This document shows positions 27,463-37,861 of a stretch of DNA of 42,917 nt, one piece after another. The stretch is from Candidatus Tayloriibacteriota bacterium (GTDB lineage: Bacteria; Patescibacteriota; Minisyncoccia; Phycocordibacterales; PALSA-1337). Position 1 is the first letter of the stretch, and each line of letters begins with the position of its first letter. The notes below the pieces were generated by a model. It did not search any database. It was not told the origin of the DNA and was given only the letters and a program-made list of their open reading frames with translations. Both the position numbers and the translations under genes were made by a program. Where the stretch lies: NCBI GenBank assembly GCA_003151615.1, contig PLXZ01000004.1:125124-168040 (forward strand). Direction: 5' to 3'.

Positions 27463-29076
27463 ATGTCGAACTCGATACTTCTTTTAATACACAACATAGG
27501 GTACATATTCGATTCGCTTTTGGTCGTTTTTTTCATCGGTTTCGTTTATATAAAGGACCATAAGACTCCCGTCAATCGGATGTTCATGATGGCTTTGGTC
27601 GTCATACTTATTTTCCTCGTTTCGCATCTCATCGGAGTCAACATTGCCGACCCGAACCTTTCGAGGACCGTGCTCATGTTCAATACGTTCATCCTGTTTC
27701 TGTCATGTTTTGTCGCACATTTCGTTTTCATCGTCATTGGGCAGGAGAAACGGCAAAAACCGGCGCTTATTGCCTTTTATGTCGTGGCGTCCGCGCTGTT
27801 TCTTTTTTATTGGCTTTTTCCAAATACATTCCTTCTCAACTCGATTCCGAAATTATATTTTCCCGATTATTATGTTGCCGGCAATCTTGACTGGATCATG
27901 AGACTTTTTGCAAACGTTCTTGTTCCGATTTATTTTCTCGTCGTCATGTTTTTTGCATATCACAAGGCCGATCCGGTCCTCAAAAATAAGATGCGTTATC
28001 TGTTTCTCGGCCTTTTTCTCGGATACTCGTTCGGCGCGGCGCCATTGCCTCTCGTGTTTTCGTCGAGTCCGATCTTTTTCGGCATTTATTTCGATCCCGT
28101 GTATTCGATATTGTTCGTGCCTTTTTTCGTCATTCCTTTCGGGTATGCCATATTGAAGTATGAGCTTTTCGACATCCGTGTCGTTGCGAAGAGGGCTTTC
28201 GTCTACGCCTTGTTCGTGGCCGTCGTCGGTTTTTCCGTGGCAATGCTCAATTATGCCAACGAGGTGCTTCTTCGCAGCCATCCCGGCTTTCCGCAATGGA
28301 TTCTGCCGATCATTTCTTCGGTAATAGCGGTGTCGATTGGTTTCCTCGTCTGGAACAAGCTGCGCGAATCCGACGCCCTGAAATCCGAATTCATAACGGT
28401 GGTGACGCATAAATTCCGGACGCCTCTGACGCAAATCCGCTGGGCCACCGAAAGCCTCTCGCCCTCCTTGTCGGAAGACGACAAGAACAACGTCGTCGAG
28501 ATAGAGCGTGCTTCCAGCCAGCTCGTCGATCTGACGAATCTTCTCGTCCAGCTTTCCGCCACCGACGCCGTCGATTATAACTATCAGATGCGTCCGATGC
28601 GTCTCGACGCGCTCGTCCAGGACATGAAGCCCGAATATGAGCGGCGCGCCGGCCTGAAGGGAATCGCGATCAGTTTTTCCGGAGTTTCCGGGAAAAATGT
28701 CGTCGTGGACGAAGCCCAGACGCGCTTCGTCATCCAGACACTTCTCGACAACGCCATCAGTTATACTCCGAAAGACGGGACCATTGCCGTCGGAATAAGG
28801 GAAGAGGGCAGCGCACGGAAAAAAGGCATGCTTGTCTTTTCCGTCACCGACAGCGGCATCGGATTGTCAAAGGAAGAAGCCGGCCGTATATTCGAAAAAT
28901 TTTGGCGTAGCTCCGAGGCCCGCAAAGCCGACACCGAGGGCATGGGTATCGGGCTTTTCATGGCCCGTCATATTGCGGAACGCCAGGGTGGATCCCTCAA
29001 AACGCAATCGGAAGGTTTGGGCAAGGGCACCACATTCTTCTTGAGACTGCCGATGGAATCGCCGAAGGTTTCATAA
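27463..29076 (+). CDS. Membrane sensor histidine kinase
   Basis: Multi-TM N-terminus; H-box EFITVVTHKFRTPLTQIRWATE; N-box LLDNAISYTPKDG; VTDSGIGLSKEEAGRIFEKFWR; GMGIGLFMARHIAERQGG. Confidence 0.93.
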   Translation: MSNSILLLIHNIGYIFDSLLVVFFIGFVYIKDHKTPVNRMFMMALVVILIFLVSHLIGVNIADPNLSRTVLMFNTFILFLSCFVAHFVFIVIGQEKRQKPALIAFYVVASALFLFYWLFPNTFLLNSIPKLYFPDYYVAGNLDWIMRLFANVLVPIYFLVVMFFAYHKADPVLKNKMRYLFLGLFLGYSFGAAPLPLVFSSSPIFFGIYFDPVYSILFVPFFVIPFGYAILKYELFDIRVVAKRAFVYALFVAVVGFSVAMLNYANEVLLRSHPGFPQWILPIISSVIAVSIGFLVWNKLRESDALKSEFITVVTHKFRTPLTQIRWATESLSPSLSEDDKNNVVEIERASSQLVDLTNLLVQLSATDAVDYNYQMRPMRLDALVQDMKPEYERRAGLKGIAISFSGVSGKNVVVDEAQTRFVIQTLLDNAISYTPKDGTIAVGIREEGSARKKGMLVFSVTDSGIGLSKEEAGRIFEKFWRSSEARKADTEGMGIGLFMARHIAERQGGSLKTQSEGLGKGTTFFLRLPMESPKVS

Positions 29077-29085
29077 TTGAAAATA

Positions 29086-29112
29086 AAAAACACCGTCATG
29101 TTGACGGTGCCG
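29086..29112 (-). terminator. Rho-independent terminator
   Basis: Minus strand CACCGTCA-ACA-TGACGGTG-TTTTTT; overlaps the stop of the upstream minus-strand gene. Confidence 0.8.
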
Positions 29113-29692
29113 CGGTTAGGTGAAACCACGCTAAAAAAATGCAGATTACGCTGACTCCGAACATGAACTGTCCGACCGATATTGTTTCAAAACGGTCCTT
29201 GATTTGATCGCATGCGCAATGTCCGCATGCGTCTTGCCGGGTTTTTTTCGCCGCGATGGCTTCGGCTGTCGGGTGTTCGGGAGACCCCCGTGCCAGCGTC
29301 AGCCGCGACCACTTGAACGGCCACAGCCAATACATTCCTTGCGGTTGAACGCTGTCGTGGACAAAATGCGCCATAACGATGACTATCAAAAGTGTGGCGA
29401 GGTAGCTTTGTCCGGACGGAAATCCTTTGACGGCGATATAGCCGCCGACCGTTAGGATGAATGCGACGGGATGATGCCCGATTACCCAATGGCTTCGTAA
29501 TCCGAATCTTTTTTGAAGAAGCAGATAGGGAATCATGTCGAGGTCGGGCAGTCTTGAGAAGGCGAGTGCAAGGGCGAAATATTTCCATTGCGGTGCCGTG
29601 CCGTAAAAACTTGTGATTGCCATGAAGGCGATTATTGCCGCGATTGTATCGACGGCAAACACTATCTGGGCAAGAATGTGAATGAGTTTCAT
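29096..29692 (-). CDS. Membrane-bound hydrolase-like protein (YdjM/DUF457-like)
   Basis: FSRLPDLDMIP, SHWVIGHHPVAFI, AHFVHDSVQPQGMYWLWPF; AGAGGA SD-like motif before ATG. Confidence 0.55.
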   Translation of the reverse strand: MKLIHILAQIVFAVDTIAAIIAFMAITSFYGTAPQWKYFALALAFSRLPDLDMIPYLLLQKRFGLRSHWVIGHHPVAFILTVGGYIAVKGFPSGQSYLATLLIVIVMAHFVHDSVQPQGMYWLWPFKWSRLTLARGSPEHPTAEAIAAKKTRQDACGHCACDQIKDRFETISVGQFMFGVSVICIFLAWFHLTAAPST

Positions 29693-29808
29693 TAGTTCCT
29701 CTTTCCCGGTTTGTTGTTGACGGTTGAAATGAACAATCGTGTTCAGAAAACAAACTATCATCAATATTTATATTTGTCAAATAGCCTCCGTCGCGCTATA
29801 GTAGGCTC

Positions 29809-32004
29809 ATGCCGCTTTTCAAACTCACTTCACAATTCAAACCCGCGGGCGACCAGCCAAAAGCCATTGAAGCCCTGCGCGAAGGCCTCAAAAAAGGCAT
29901 GCGCCACCAGACGCTTTTGGGCGTTACCGGTTCGGGAAAAACATTTACTGCTGCGAATATAATTGCTTCGTATGGAAAGCCGACGCTGGTTATCGCGCAC
30001 AATAAAACGCTCGCGGCGCAGCTGGCGCAGGAATACCGCGAATTTTTTCCGGACAATGCCGTGCATTATTTCGTCTCCTATTACGACTATTATCAGCCGG
30101 AAGCGTACATGCCGGTGACTGATACCTATATCGAAAAAGAGGCGATGATTAATGAGGAAATCGACCGTTTGCGTCACGCTTCGACTCAGGCATTGCTGAC
30201 GCGTCGCGACGTTATTATCGTTGCGTCTGTTTCGTGTATTTACGGTTTGGGCTCGCCCGAAGAATACGAAAAAGTGAATATGAAAATCGCGCGTGGGATG
30301 GAATTGTCGCGCGCGGAATTGATTCGCAAATTAATCGACATTCATTTTTCACGCACGAACGCGGACATTACGCCGGGAACGTTTCGAGCGCTCGGCAATG
30401 CCGTCGAGATCATGCCGGTCAACGAGCGTATTATTTATCGCATTGAATATGACGGTTCTGGCGAAGGTGGAACTTCGGCCGTCGGTTCTATCAGCGAAAT
30501 CGACTCGATCACGCGGGCATTGCGCCGCACGGTTGACTCCATCTTTATTTTCCCCGCAAAACATTTCGTCAGCAATGACGAACAGTCGAAGCGCGCCTTC
30601 AAAACAATCGCCGCTGAACTGGAATCGCGATTGAAGGAATTGGAAAAAGCGGGGAAGCCTCTCGAAGCCGAGCGTTTGAAACGCCGCGTGAAATATGATC
30701 TCGCCCTCATCCGCGAAGTCGGCTATTGCAACGGCATTGAAAATTATTCGCGCCATTTTTCGGGTAAAATGCCGGGCGAGGCGCCGGACAGCCTGCTTGC
30801 GTATTTTCCGCATACAAAGGATCCGAAAACGGGTGAGAAGGTTGCCGACTTTTTGACCATCATCGACGAATCGCACGTGACCGTTCCGCAATTGGGCGGC
30901 ATGTACGCCGGTGACGCGTCGCGAAAAAACACCCTCATTGAATACGGTTTTCGTCTGCCGTCCGCGCGCGACAACCGTCCGATGAAATTTGACGAATTTG
31001 AAAAATCCGTCGGTCAGGTCATTTATACCTCCGCGACTCCGGGAGAATATGAGCGTACTCATTCCACTCCAACATCAAAACCGCCCGGCCAGACCGTCGA
31101 ACAGGTCATTCGTCCGACGGGGCTTGTCGATCCGGTTATCGACATCAAGCCCGTGACCGGCACGGCAAAAAATGAAAAAGAAAAAAGTGGATATCCCGGC
31201 CAAATTTTTGATTTCATTTCCGAAGCGGAAAAAGTAATCAAAAAAGGCGAGCGCGCAATCGCCACAACCTTGACTAAAAAAATGGCCGAGGACCTCTCTG
31301 AATATCTGAAGGAAAAGGGAATTAAGGCCGAATACCTGCACAGCGACATAAAAACCATAGACCGCATCACTATTTTGACGGAATTCCGCCGCGGGAAATT
31401 CGATTGTCTAGTCGGCGTGAACTTGCTTCGTGAAGGTCTTGATCTTCCCGAAGTTTCGCTCATCGGCATTTTGGACGCAGATAAGGAAGGTTTTCTGCGT
31501 TCCGAAACGTCGCTCATCCAGACCATTGGCCGCGCCGCACGTAATGCAGCAGGTCGCGTTATTCTGTATGCCGACCATATGACCGGATCGCTTGACCGGG
31601 CCATCCGCGAAACCGAACGCCGCCGTACGATTCAAACTGCGTATAACAAAGAGCACGGCATTACTCCGCAAACGATCATCAAAAAAATCCACGACATCAC
31701 CGACCAGTTGCGTAGCGACCATGACAAGGCAGTTGTTGAACTCATGAAAATCGACGAATCGGCATACGCCAAAAATCCGAAAAAAGTCATCGCCGAAAAA
31801 GAACGCCAAATGAATTCGGCCGTCAAACTGCTTGATTTTGAAACGGCTGCAATTTTGCGCGATGAAATTGAGGCTTTGAAGAAGCGGACTATTCGTGAAG
31901 AAAAAACAGCCAAAAAAGAAGAAAACTCGGCGAAACGAAGCGTATTCACGCGAACGCCAAAGCGGGCGCAAGCGCTGCAACTACCGAAAAAACCATCGAA
32001 ATAG
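29809..32004 (+). CDS. uvrB: Excinuclease ABC subunit B
   Basis: GVTGSGKTFTAANII, YYDYYQPEAYMP, VGVNLLREGLDLPEVSLIGILDADKEGFLRS, C-terminal UVR motif. Confidence 0.97.
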   Translation: MPLFKLTSQFKPAGDQPKAIEALREGLKKGMRHQTLLGVTGSGKTFTAANIIASYGKPTLVIAHNKTLAAQLAQEYREFFPDNAVHYFVSYYDYYQPEAYMPVTDTYIEKEAMINEEIDRLRHASTQALLTRRDVIIVASVSCIYGLGSPEEYEKVNMKIARGMELSRAELIRKLIDIHFSRTNADITPGTFRALGNAVEIMPVNERIIYRIEYDGSGEGGTSAVGSISEIDSITRALRRTVDSIFIFPAKHFVSNDEQSKRAFKTIAAELESRLKELEKAGKPLEAERLKRRVKYDLALIREVGYCNGIENYSRHFSGKMPGEAPDSLLAYFPHTKDPKTGEKVADFLTIIDESHVTVPQLGGMYAGDASRKNTLIEYGFRLPSARDNRPMKFDEFEKSVGQVIYTSATPGEYERTHSTPTSKPPGQTVEQVIRPTGLVDPVIDIKPVTGTAKNEKEKSGYPGQIFDFISEAEKVIKKGERAIATTLTKKMAEDLSEYLKEKGIKAEYLHSDIKTIDRITILTEFRRGKFDCLVGVNLLREGLDLPEVSLIGILDADKEGFLRSETSLIQTIGRAARNAAGRVILYADHMTGSLDRAIRETERRRTIQTAYNKEHGITPQTIIKKIHDITDQLRSDHDKAVVELMKIDESAYAKNPKKVIAEKERQMNSAVKLLDFETAAILRDEIEALKKRTIREEKTAKKEENSAKRSVFTRTPKRAQALQLPKKPSK

Positions 32005-32008
32005 GCGG

Positions 32009-32037
32009 TTTACACCCTTGCATTTGCCCTGTATAAT
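32009..32037 (+). promoter_or_regulatory. Promoter of the response regulator
   Basis: TTTACA-N17-TATAAT. Confidence 0.7.
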
Positions 32038-32061
32038 TAACGCGTAATACACAATAAAAAT

Positions 32062-32505
32062 ATGCCTCCACAGAATCCAGTTCCACCCGAACAGAAAGAC
32101 GTCAAAAAAGACGAACACGCGGCTCTGGCGGGCAAGCGCATTCTCTGGGTCGAGGACGATAAATTTCTCGGCAACATCGTTTCGAAACGGATGAGCGAAT
32201 ACAAATGCGAAATGTATATGGCCAAAAACGGCGACGAAGCTTTCGCGTATTTGAAACAGCAGAAACAGCCTCCGCATGTCATCATTCTCGATCTCGTCCT
32301 TCCGGGAATGTCCGGTTTTGACATTTTGAAGAACATCAGAAACGACGCCGCGTTTGCCGAAGTGCCGATCATGATACTTTCAAACCTCAATCAGTCGGCG
32401 GACATCGAACGCGCAAAAATTCTCGGCGCGCAGAAGTTCATGGTCAAGGCTTCCGCGTCTCTCGACGAAATTATCAAAAACATCGAGGTTTTGACGACGC
32501 GATAG
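32062..32505 (+). CDS. Single-domain response regulator (receiver domain)
   Basis: ILWVEDDKFLG, VIILDLVLPGMSGFDIL, IMILSNL, KFMVKAS. Confidence 0.93.
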   Translation: MPPQNPVPPEQKDVKKDEHAALAGKRILWVEDDKFLGNIVSKRMSEYKCEMYMAKNGDEAFAYLKQQKQPPHVIILDLVLPGMSGFDILKNIRNDAAFAEVPIMILSNLNQSADIERAKILGAQKFMVKASASLDEIIKNIEVLTTR

Positions 32506-32582
32506 CCGAAACTATTCGCTGATACTTACTTCAGCGTCGGCATATTGCCAAATTTCCGGCGACTGGTATAGTTAATGGTCAA

Positions 32583-35324
32583 ATGGCCACAGGAAAACAC
32601 ATTCATCATGGCCATCCGGCGCCGAAAGGCCATTCGTCCGACAAGGGAACCGCAGTCCGCGCCATACATGAGAGCGATGAAATCATCGTGCGGGGAGCGC
32701 GCACCCATAACTTGAAAAATATCACGGTTCATATGCCCAGAAACCGCATGATTGCCATAACCGGACTATCCGGCTCGGGCAAATCGTCGCTCGCGTTCGA
32801 CACCATTTTCGCGGAGGGCCAGCGCCGATACGTCGAGTCTTTGTCGTCGTACGCCCGCCAGTTTCTCCATCAGTTTCAAAAGCCCGACGTTGATGAAATT
32901 GTTGGATTGTCGCCGGCAATTTCGATTGACCAGAAATCGCGCTCGAACAACCCGCGCTCGACGGTTGCCACTATTACCGAAATTTACGACTATATGCGCG
33001 TTTTGTACGCGCGTGTCGGGCGGCCGCATTGTCTGGTCTGCGACCGGCCGATTCATCGCGTGACGAAAGAGGAAATTTTGGAGAGCGTCCTGCGCGACGT
33101 TTCCGGCAAAAACAAAAAAGCCCGCGAGGTTTTCGGCGTCGCCATCAAAGACGCTAAAATCGGCATTTACGCTCCGGTTATCGTCGGTCGCAAAGGCGAA
33201 TACTATCAGTTGCTCTACGATTTATTGGGCAAAGGCTATGACCGCGTCAAAATCGACGGTAAAGTCCTGCGTTTACGCGAGCAGATTATCTTGGACAAAA
33301 ATAAAAAGCACGACATCGACGTTTTGGTCGACGAAATTTTTCTGAGCGAGTTTGCGCCGGCTGAGAAGAGCGATAAATCGGAAAAAGGGGACAAGGTTGT
33401 CGGCAAAAATCAGGCCTTTGAAAACGCCAAAGAACGGCTCTCCGAAGCCCTCGAAAAGGCGATTGAAGAGGCGGCGGGACTTATTAAAATCGAATTGCCT
33501 TCGTCCGGCGACTCAAAAAAAGGCACAGCGACCGAAGACCGCCTTTTGTCCGTCAAATTCATGTGCCCGTACGATGGTTTTTCATATCCGGAAATCGAGC
33601 CGCGGCTGTTTTCCTTCAACTCGCCGTACGGGGCGTGTCCGGAGTGCAACGGTCTCGGCACCGAGGATTTTTTCACGGATAATCCGTGTCCGAAATGCAA
33701 GGGCGCGCGTCTGCGCGACGAGGCTCTCGGCGTGCGGATCGACGGAAAAAATATCGTCGAGACAACGGCGATGTCGATCGATGCTGCTCAGAAATTTTTT
33801 GACACTCTGACGCTGACGCCGACCGAGCGCGAAATCGCCAAAGTCGTTCTGCGCGAAATCGAGGCGCGCCTGCAGTTTATGGTCAACGTCGGCATCGAAT
33901 ATTTGACGCTCGACCGGCGCGCCAACACGCTCTCGGGCGGGGAGGCTCAGCGTATTCGTCTGGCTTCGCAATTGGGCTCCGGTCTCGTCGGCGCACTCTA
34001 TGTTTTGGACGAGCCGACAATCGGTCTGCATCAGCGCGACAATGACCGCTTGATTAAAACGTTGATTCATCTGCGCGACCTTGGCAACACCATTATCGTC
34101 GTCGAGCATGACGAGGACACGATGTACGCGTCGGATTATATTGTCGATATTGGTCCGAAAGCCGGCGTTCACGGCGGCGAAGTTGTGGTGCAGGGCTGGC
34201 TCGAACCTCTTCTCACCGCAAAAACATTACAGCCCGGAAAAGGCAAGGAGTCGTCGACTCTCGCATATTTGCGCGGCGAAAAAAGCATTCCAATTCCGGA
34301 AAAGCGCCGCGAACCAAAAGGTAAAATTCAGATCCGCGGCGGAAACATTTTTAATATTAAAGACATGAACGTCGATGTGCCGATCGGTTGTTTCAACGTC
34401 ATCACCGGCGTATCGGGTTCCGGAAAATCTTCGTTAATGTATGAAATTTTGCATAAAAATCTGCAGGCGCGTTTGGAATTCCGCCATCGAACCGCGCAGT
34501 TATACAATGTCGAAAGTATTGCGGGTACCGAATATCTCGGCCGTACCATCTTGATCGACCAGTCGGCAATAGGTCGCACGCCGCGTTCGAATCCGGCGAC
34601 ATATACGGGTTCATGGACACATATTCGCGATTTGTTCGCGGCATCATCCGAAGCTCGTGCGCGAGGCTGGGGTCCGGGCCGTTTCTCGTTTAATGTGAAG
34701 GGCGGCCGTTGTGAAGCTTGCCAAGGAAACGGTGAAATTGCCGTTGAAATGCACTTTTTGCCGACGGTGTATGTGCCGTGCGAAGTCTGCGGCGGCAAGC
34801 GCTTTACCAAGGAAACTCTCGAAATTCGCTATAAAAAGAAGAATATTTACGAGGTTTTGAAAATGACCGTCGACGAAGCACTGACATTTTTTGAAGATAT
34901 CCCTTCAATCTACGACCGTTTGAATACGTTGCAAGAAGTGGGTCTGGGCTATCTGGAACTTGGACAATCCGCGACGACATTGTCCGGCGGCGAAGCCCAG
35001 CGCGTTAAAATTTCCGCCGAACTGTATCGTGCACATCTGCAGAAAACAATTTATCTTCTCGACGAACCGACGGTCGGTTTGCATTATGACGACGTGGCGA
35101 AATTGATTGAAATTCTCCAGCGTCTTGTCAATAAAGGCAACACTGTGGTCGTCATCGAGCACAATCTTGATTTAATTTGCGCAGCCGATTACGTCATCGA
35201 CATCGGCCCCGACGGCGGTTCAAAGGGAGGCAAGCTCGTCGCGAAGGGAACACCTGAAGATGTCGCAAAAAATAAAAATTCGTATACCGGTACGTATCTG
35301 GCGCGGCATCTCAAAAAGAAATAG
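32583..35324 (+). CDS. uvrA: Excinuclease ABC subunit A
   Basis: TGLSGSGKSSLAFDTIFAEGQRRYVESLS, two ABC signatures (LSGGEAQR), CxxC zinc motifs. Confidence 0.97.
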   Translation: MATGKHIHHGHPAPKGHSSDKGTAVRAIHESDEIIVRGARTHNLKNITVHMPRNRMIAITGLSGSGKSSLAFDTIFAEGQRRYVESLSSYARQFLHQFQKPDVDEIVGLSPAISIDQKSRSNNPRSTVATITEIYDYMRVLYARVGRPHCLVCDRPIHRVTKEEILESVLRDVSGKNKKAREVFGVAIKDAKIGIYAPVIVGRKGEYYQLLYDLLGKGYDRVKIDGKVLRLREQIILDKNKKHDIDVLVDEIFLSEFAPAEKSDKSEKGDKVVGKNQAFENAKERLSEALEKAIEEAAGLIKIELPSSGDSKKGTATEDRLLSVKFMCPYDGFSYPEIEPRLFSFNSPYGACPECNGLGTEDFFTDNPCPKCKGARLRDEALGVRIDGKNIVETTAMSIDAAQKFFDTLTLTPTEREIAKVVLREIEARLQFMVNVGIEYLTLDRRANTLSGGEAQRIRLASQLGSGLVGALYVLDEPTIGLHQRDNDRLIKTLIHLRDLGNTIIVVEHDEDTMYASDYIVDIGPKAGVHGGEVVVQGWLEPLLTAKTLQPGKGKESSTLAYLRGEKSIPIPEKRREPKGKIQIRGGNIFNIKDMNVDVPIGCFNVITGVSGSGKSSLMYEILHKNLQARLEFRHRTAQLYNVESIAGTEYLGRTILIDQSAIGRTPRSNPATYTGSWTHIRDLFAASSEARARGWGPGRFSFNVKGGRCEACQGNGEIAVEMHFLPTVYVPCEVCGGKRFTKETLEIRYKKKNIYEVLKMTVDEALTFFEDIPSIYDRLNTLQEVGLGYLELGQSATTLSGGEAQRVKISAELYRAHLQKTIYLLDEPTVGLHYDDVAKLIEILQRLVNKGNTVVVIEHNLDLICAADYVIDIGPDGGSKGGKLVAKGTPEDVAKNKNSYTGTYLARHLKKK

Positions 35325-35351
35325 GCCAAGCCCGACTTTGCTAAGTCGAAT

Positions 35352-35382
35352 AAAAAAACGGGACGATTTCTCGCCCCGTTTG
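35352..35382. terminator. Convergent bidirectional terminator
   Basis: AAAACGGGACGA-TTTC-TCGCCCCGTTT; T-rich on the minus strand, serving uvrA and the asparaginase-like gene. Confidence 0.75.
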
Positions 35383-35406
35383 TGTTTGCAAAATTTCAGT
35401 TCGCAG

Positions 35407-35913
35407 TTATTTTCGTTCTTCAAAAATGTTTTTCGCGCGGTTTTTTCTGACGTTGTTCCATTTGAAGATTCTGCCGTTCATGGCAATGTATGTTCCGAAA
35501 GGCAACAATTGAACTGCCGCGATCGCACAGCCCAAGTTAAAGAGCGCGTCTGACCCCTTCTGGTTATACGGAATCATTGACCCCGTGAGGACGATGGTCT
35601 TGCCCCTGACTCCGCGTCCCAGCATTTCGGCGGTTTCCGTCATGCTGTCGGTGCCGTGGGTGATGACAATTTTTTGTCCCCGGCATTTCCGGCACTTGTT
35701 GAGAATGATGCGGCGTTCGAAATCAACCATGAGGGCCGAGTCCTTGAGCATCAAAATTTCGCGCCGAATTTTTGCTTCGTTGCGCGCCTGTTCAAGCATT
35801 TCGCGGATGTGGGTATTGCCGAAACGGTATGTGCCGTCCCGGTCAATGCTCTGTGAGTCAATCGTGCCGCCCGTAATAAACAGGCGGATTTTGCCGTTGG
35901 TTGGAAAGATCAT
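35407..35913 (-). CDS. Asparaginase-like N-terminal domain protein
   Basis: LFITGGTIDSQ and VITHGTDSMTETAEML, GKTIVLTGSMIPYNQKGSDALFNLG; only 168 aa. Confidence 0.85.
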   Translation of the reverse strand: MIFPTNGKIRLFITGGTIDSQSIDRDGTYRFGNTHIREMLEQARNEAKIRREILMLKDSALMVDFERRIILNKCRKCRGQKIVITHGTDSMTETAEMLGRGVRGKTIVLTGSMIPYNQKGSDALFNLGCAIAAVQLLPFGTYIAMNGRIFKWNNVRKNRAKNIFEERK

Positions 35914-35981
35914 AATTCGCTTAACATTACATCAAAAATGTAGCATGTCAAGTTTCGGTCTCGCTTTAAGGAGTCAAGAAA

Positions 35982-36596
35982 CTAAAACGGCAGCGTAAAC
36001 GTCATCGAGTGTTCGTTTTTCTTTTCCCAATGTTTCGTGTCGAGCTTGATGTCGCGCAGGGCGCCGCGTTCACCGTTTGGTCCCGTCGCGGTAAAATCCT
36101 TGTATTTAAGATGGCCGTTTTTGAGGGCGTAATCGTAAATATCTTTTGTAATTTTCACGTCGTCGATGCAGTATTTGATGATCTTGTCGATTTCGCCGCT
36201 ATTCCACCAGGTAATCGCGTCGAGGCCGTGTCCGGATTTTTTCACGCCAAGCGTCGCTTCGGCAATGCTGTCCAATTTGATGCGTCGGCCCAGGACATTG
36301 CGTACCTCGACGAGCAGGTCGAGGCTTTTGATTTTGCTCAAATCGCCGGAGTAATATTTGTTGAGAAGGGGAATGTCGAAGTGGTCGCCGTTGAAGGTAA
36401 TGAGCATGTCCGCCTGCTCCAAAATCGGCCAGAGCTTCGGAAAATCGGCTTCAAGAAAACTCGAATACGCCTCCGGCCCGTCGCCTTTCGCAGAATCATG
36501 GATGCACACGACGGAAATATCCAAATCAACCGGATCATTCGAACCGGCATCCTGAAAAGTGTTTTTCGTCTCGACGTCAAAGGTTATTTTTCGCAT
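35982..36596 (-). CDS. RNase H-like 3'-5' exonuclease domain protein
   Basis: ITFDVETKNTF (DxE), ITFNGDHFDIPLL, KYCIDDVKITKDIYDY (YxxxD-like). Confidence 0.75.
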   Translation of the reverse strand: MRKITFDVETKNTFQDAGSNDPVDLDISVVCIHDSAKGDGPEAYSSFLEADFPKLWPILEQADMLITFNGDHFDIPLLNKYYSGDLSKIKSLDLLVEVRNVLGRRIKLDSIAEATLGVKKSGHGLDAITWWNSGEIDKIIKYCIDDVKITKDIYDYALKNGHLKYKDFTATGPNGERGALRDIKLDTKHWEKKNEHSMTFTLPF

Positions 36597-36607
36597 TTCT
36601 GTTTTCC

Positions 36608-37861
36608 TTATTCCGGATTTCGTTCCTCGCCCGTCTTTAAATTTTTAATTTTGTAGATGCCGTTTTTTGCTTCGTCCTCACCGATGACGATGATTTCAGG
36701 AATACCGCGTTTGTCGGCATTTTTTATCTGGTCGCCAATTTTTTTGTAGGAGAAGTCAACGGCGACGCGCGAGCCTTTTGCGCGCAATTTCTCGGCAATT
36801 TTTGTCGCGGCGTCTGCTTCGGCAGGCGAGACCACGCAGATATAATAGTCGGCGGAAGTTGGAATTTGCAGGTTTTTCAAAAGGTCGTGGGTTTCAAGAA
36901 AATCGCGCATTGTAACGTCTCCCATGCCGAAACCGACAGCTGGGATTTTGTCGCCGCCAAAAAGAGAAGTCAAGTTGTCGTATCGTCCGCCGCCGAATAA
37001 TGCGCGACGGTTTTCTTGGTTAGTATCGAATATTTCGAAAATAATATCTGTGTAGTAATCAAATCCACGCATGAGAAATGGGTAAAACATTACATTTTTT
37101 ATCCCTAGCAATGTAAGTTTTCCTTGAAGTTCGTTTGTTCTTTCACGAGCCATTACTCCATTAATAACGAATGGTTTTTTTGATATTTTACTCCATTCGT
37201 TCTGAAATTCTTCAGACGACATTTTTTCTTTTTTATCAAGCAGTCGTGCGGCTTTCGGGTATGATGTTTTATCATCCAAAAGATTCTCGATTTCTTTCTG
37301 TATCATGTGACGGCTATTGATTCGTATACAAAAATCCTCATCCTTCGCGCCGAAGGCTTTCATGATGTTGTATGCAACAGAAATGATTTCTACATCCGCC
37401 TCAATCCCTTCAACCCCGAAAATGTCGACGTTTAACTGCCAATGCTCGCGCAATCTGCCGCGCTGGGGATTTTCGTAGCGGAACAGGTTGGGAATCGAAT
37501 ACCAACGCAGAGGGAAAGTCAGTTCGCGACGGCGCGCCGCGACCATGCGGGCGACGGTCGGAGTCATTTCGGGACGGAGGGTGACTTCACGTTCCCCACG
37601 GTCGATAAAAGTGTATGTTTGTTCGTTGACGATTTCTTCGCCCGATTTCGCGCGGTACAATTCGGCCGGTTCCAAAACCGATGCGCCGTATTCCTCGTAG
37701 CCGTATTTTTCGCAGACGCCGCGCCAAATGTCAAAAATCTTCTTCTCTATGGCCATGTCGGCAGGGAAGAAGTCGCGCACGCCCTTGTATGATTCGGTCG
37801 AAAGTTTTTTGGGAATGCCGCCTTGTTTGTCGCCCAGTGTTTTGCTCGGTGTATTCTTCAT
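36608..37861 (-). CDS. hisS: Histidyl-tRNA synthetase
   Basis: KGVRDFFPADM, TLRPEMTPTVARMVA, WYSIPNLFRYENPQRGRLREHWQLNVDIFG, GGGRYDNL. Confidence 0.96.
   Translation of the reverse strand: MKNTPSKTLGDKQGGIPKKLSTESYKGVRDFFPADMAIEKKIFDIWRGVCEKYGYEEYGASVLEPAELYRAKSGEEIVNEQTYTFIDRGEREVTLRPEMTPTVARMVAARRRELTFPLRWYSIPNLFRYENPQRGRLREHWQLNVDIFGVEGIEADVEIISVAYNIMKAFGAKDEDFCIRINSRHMIQKEIENLLDDKTSYPKAARLLDKKEKMSSEEFQNEWSKISKKPFVINGVMARERTNELQGKLTLLGIKNVMFYPFLMRGFDYYTDIIFEIFDTNQENRRALFGGGRYDNLTSLFGGDKIPAVGFGMGDVTMRDFLETHDLLKNLQIPTSADYYICVVSPAEADAATKIAEKLRAKGSRVAVDFSYKKIGDQIKNADKRGIPEIIVIGEDEAKNGIYKIKNLKTGEERNPE

Noticed and set aside
30349-31062. 237-aa minus-strand ORF
   Set aside because: Antisense to uvrB, no family signal.
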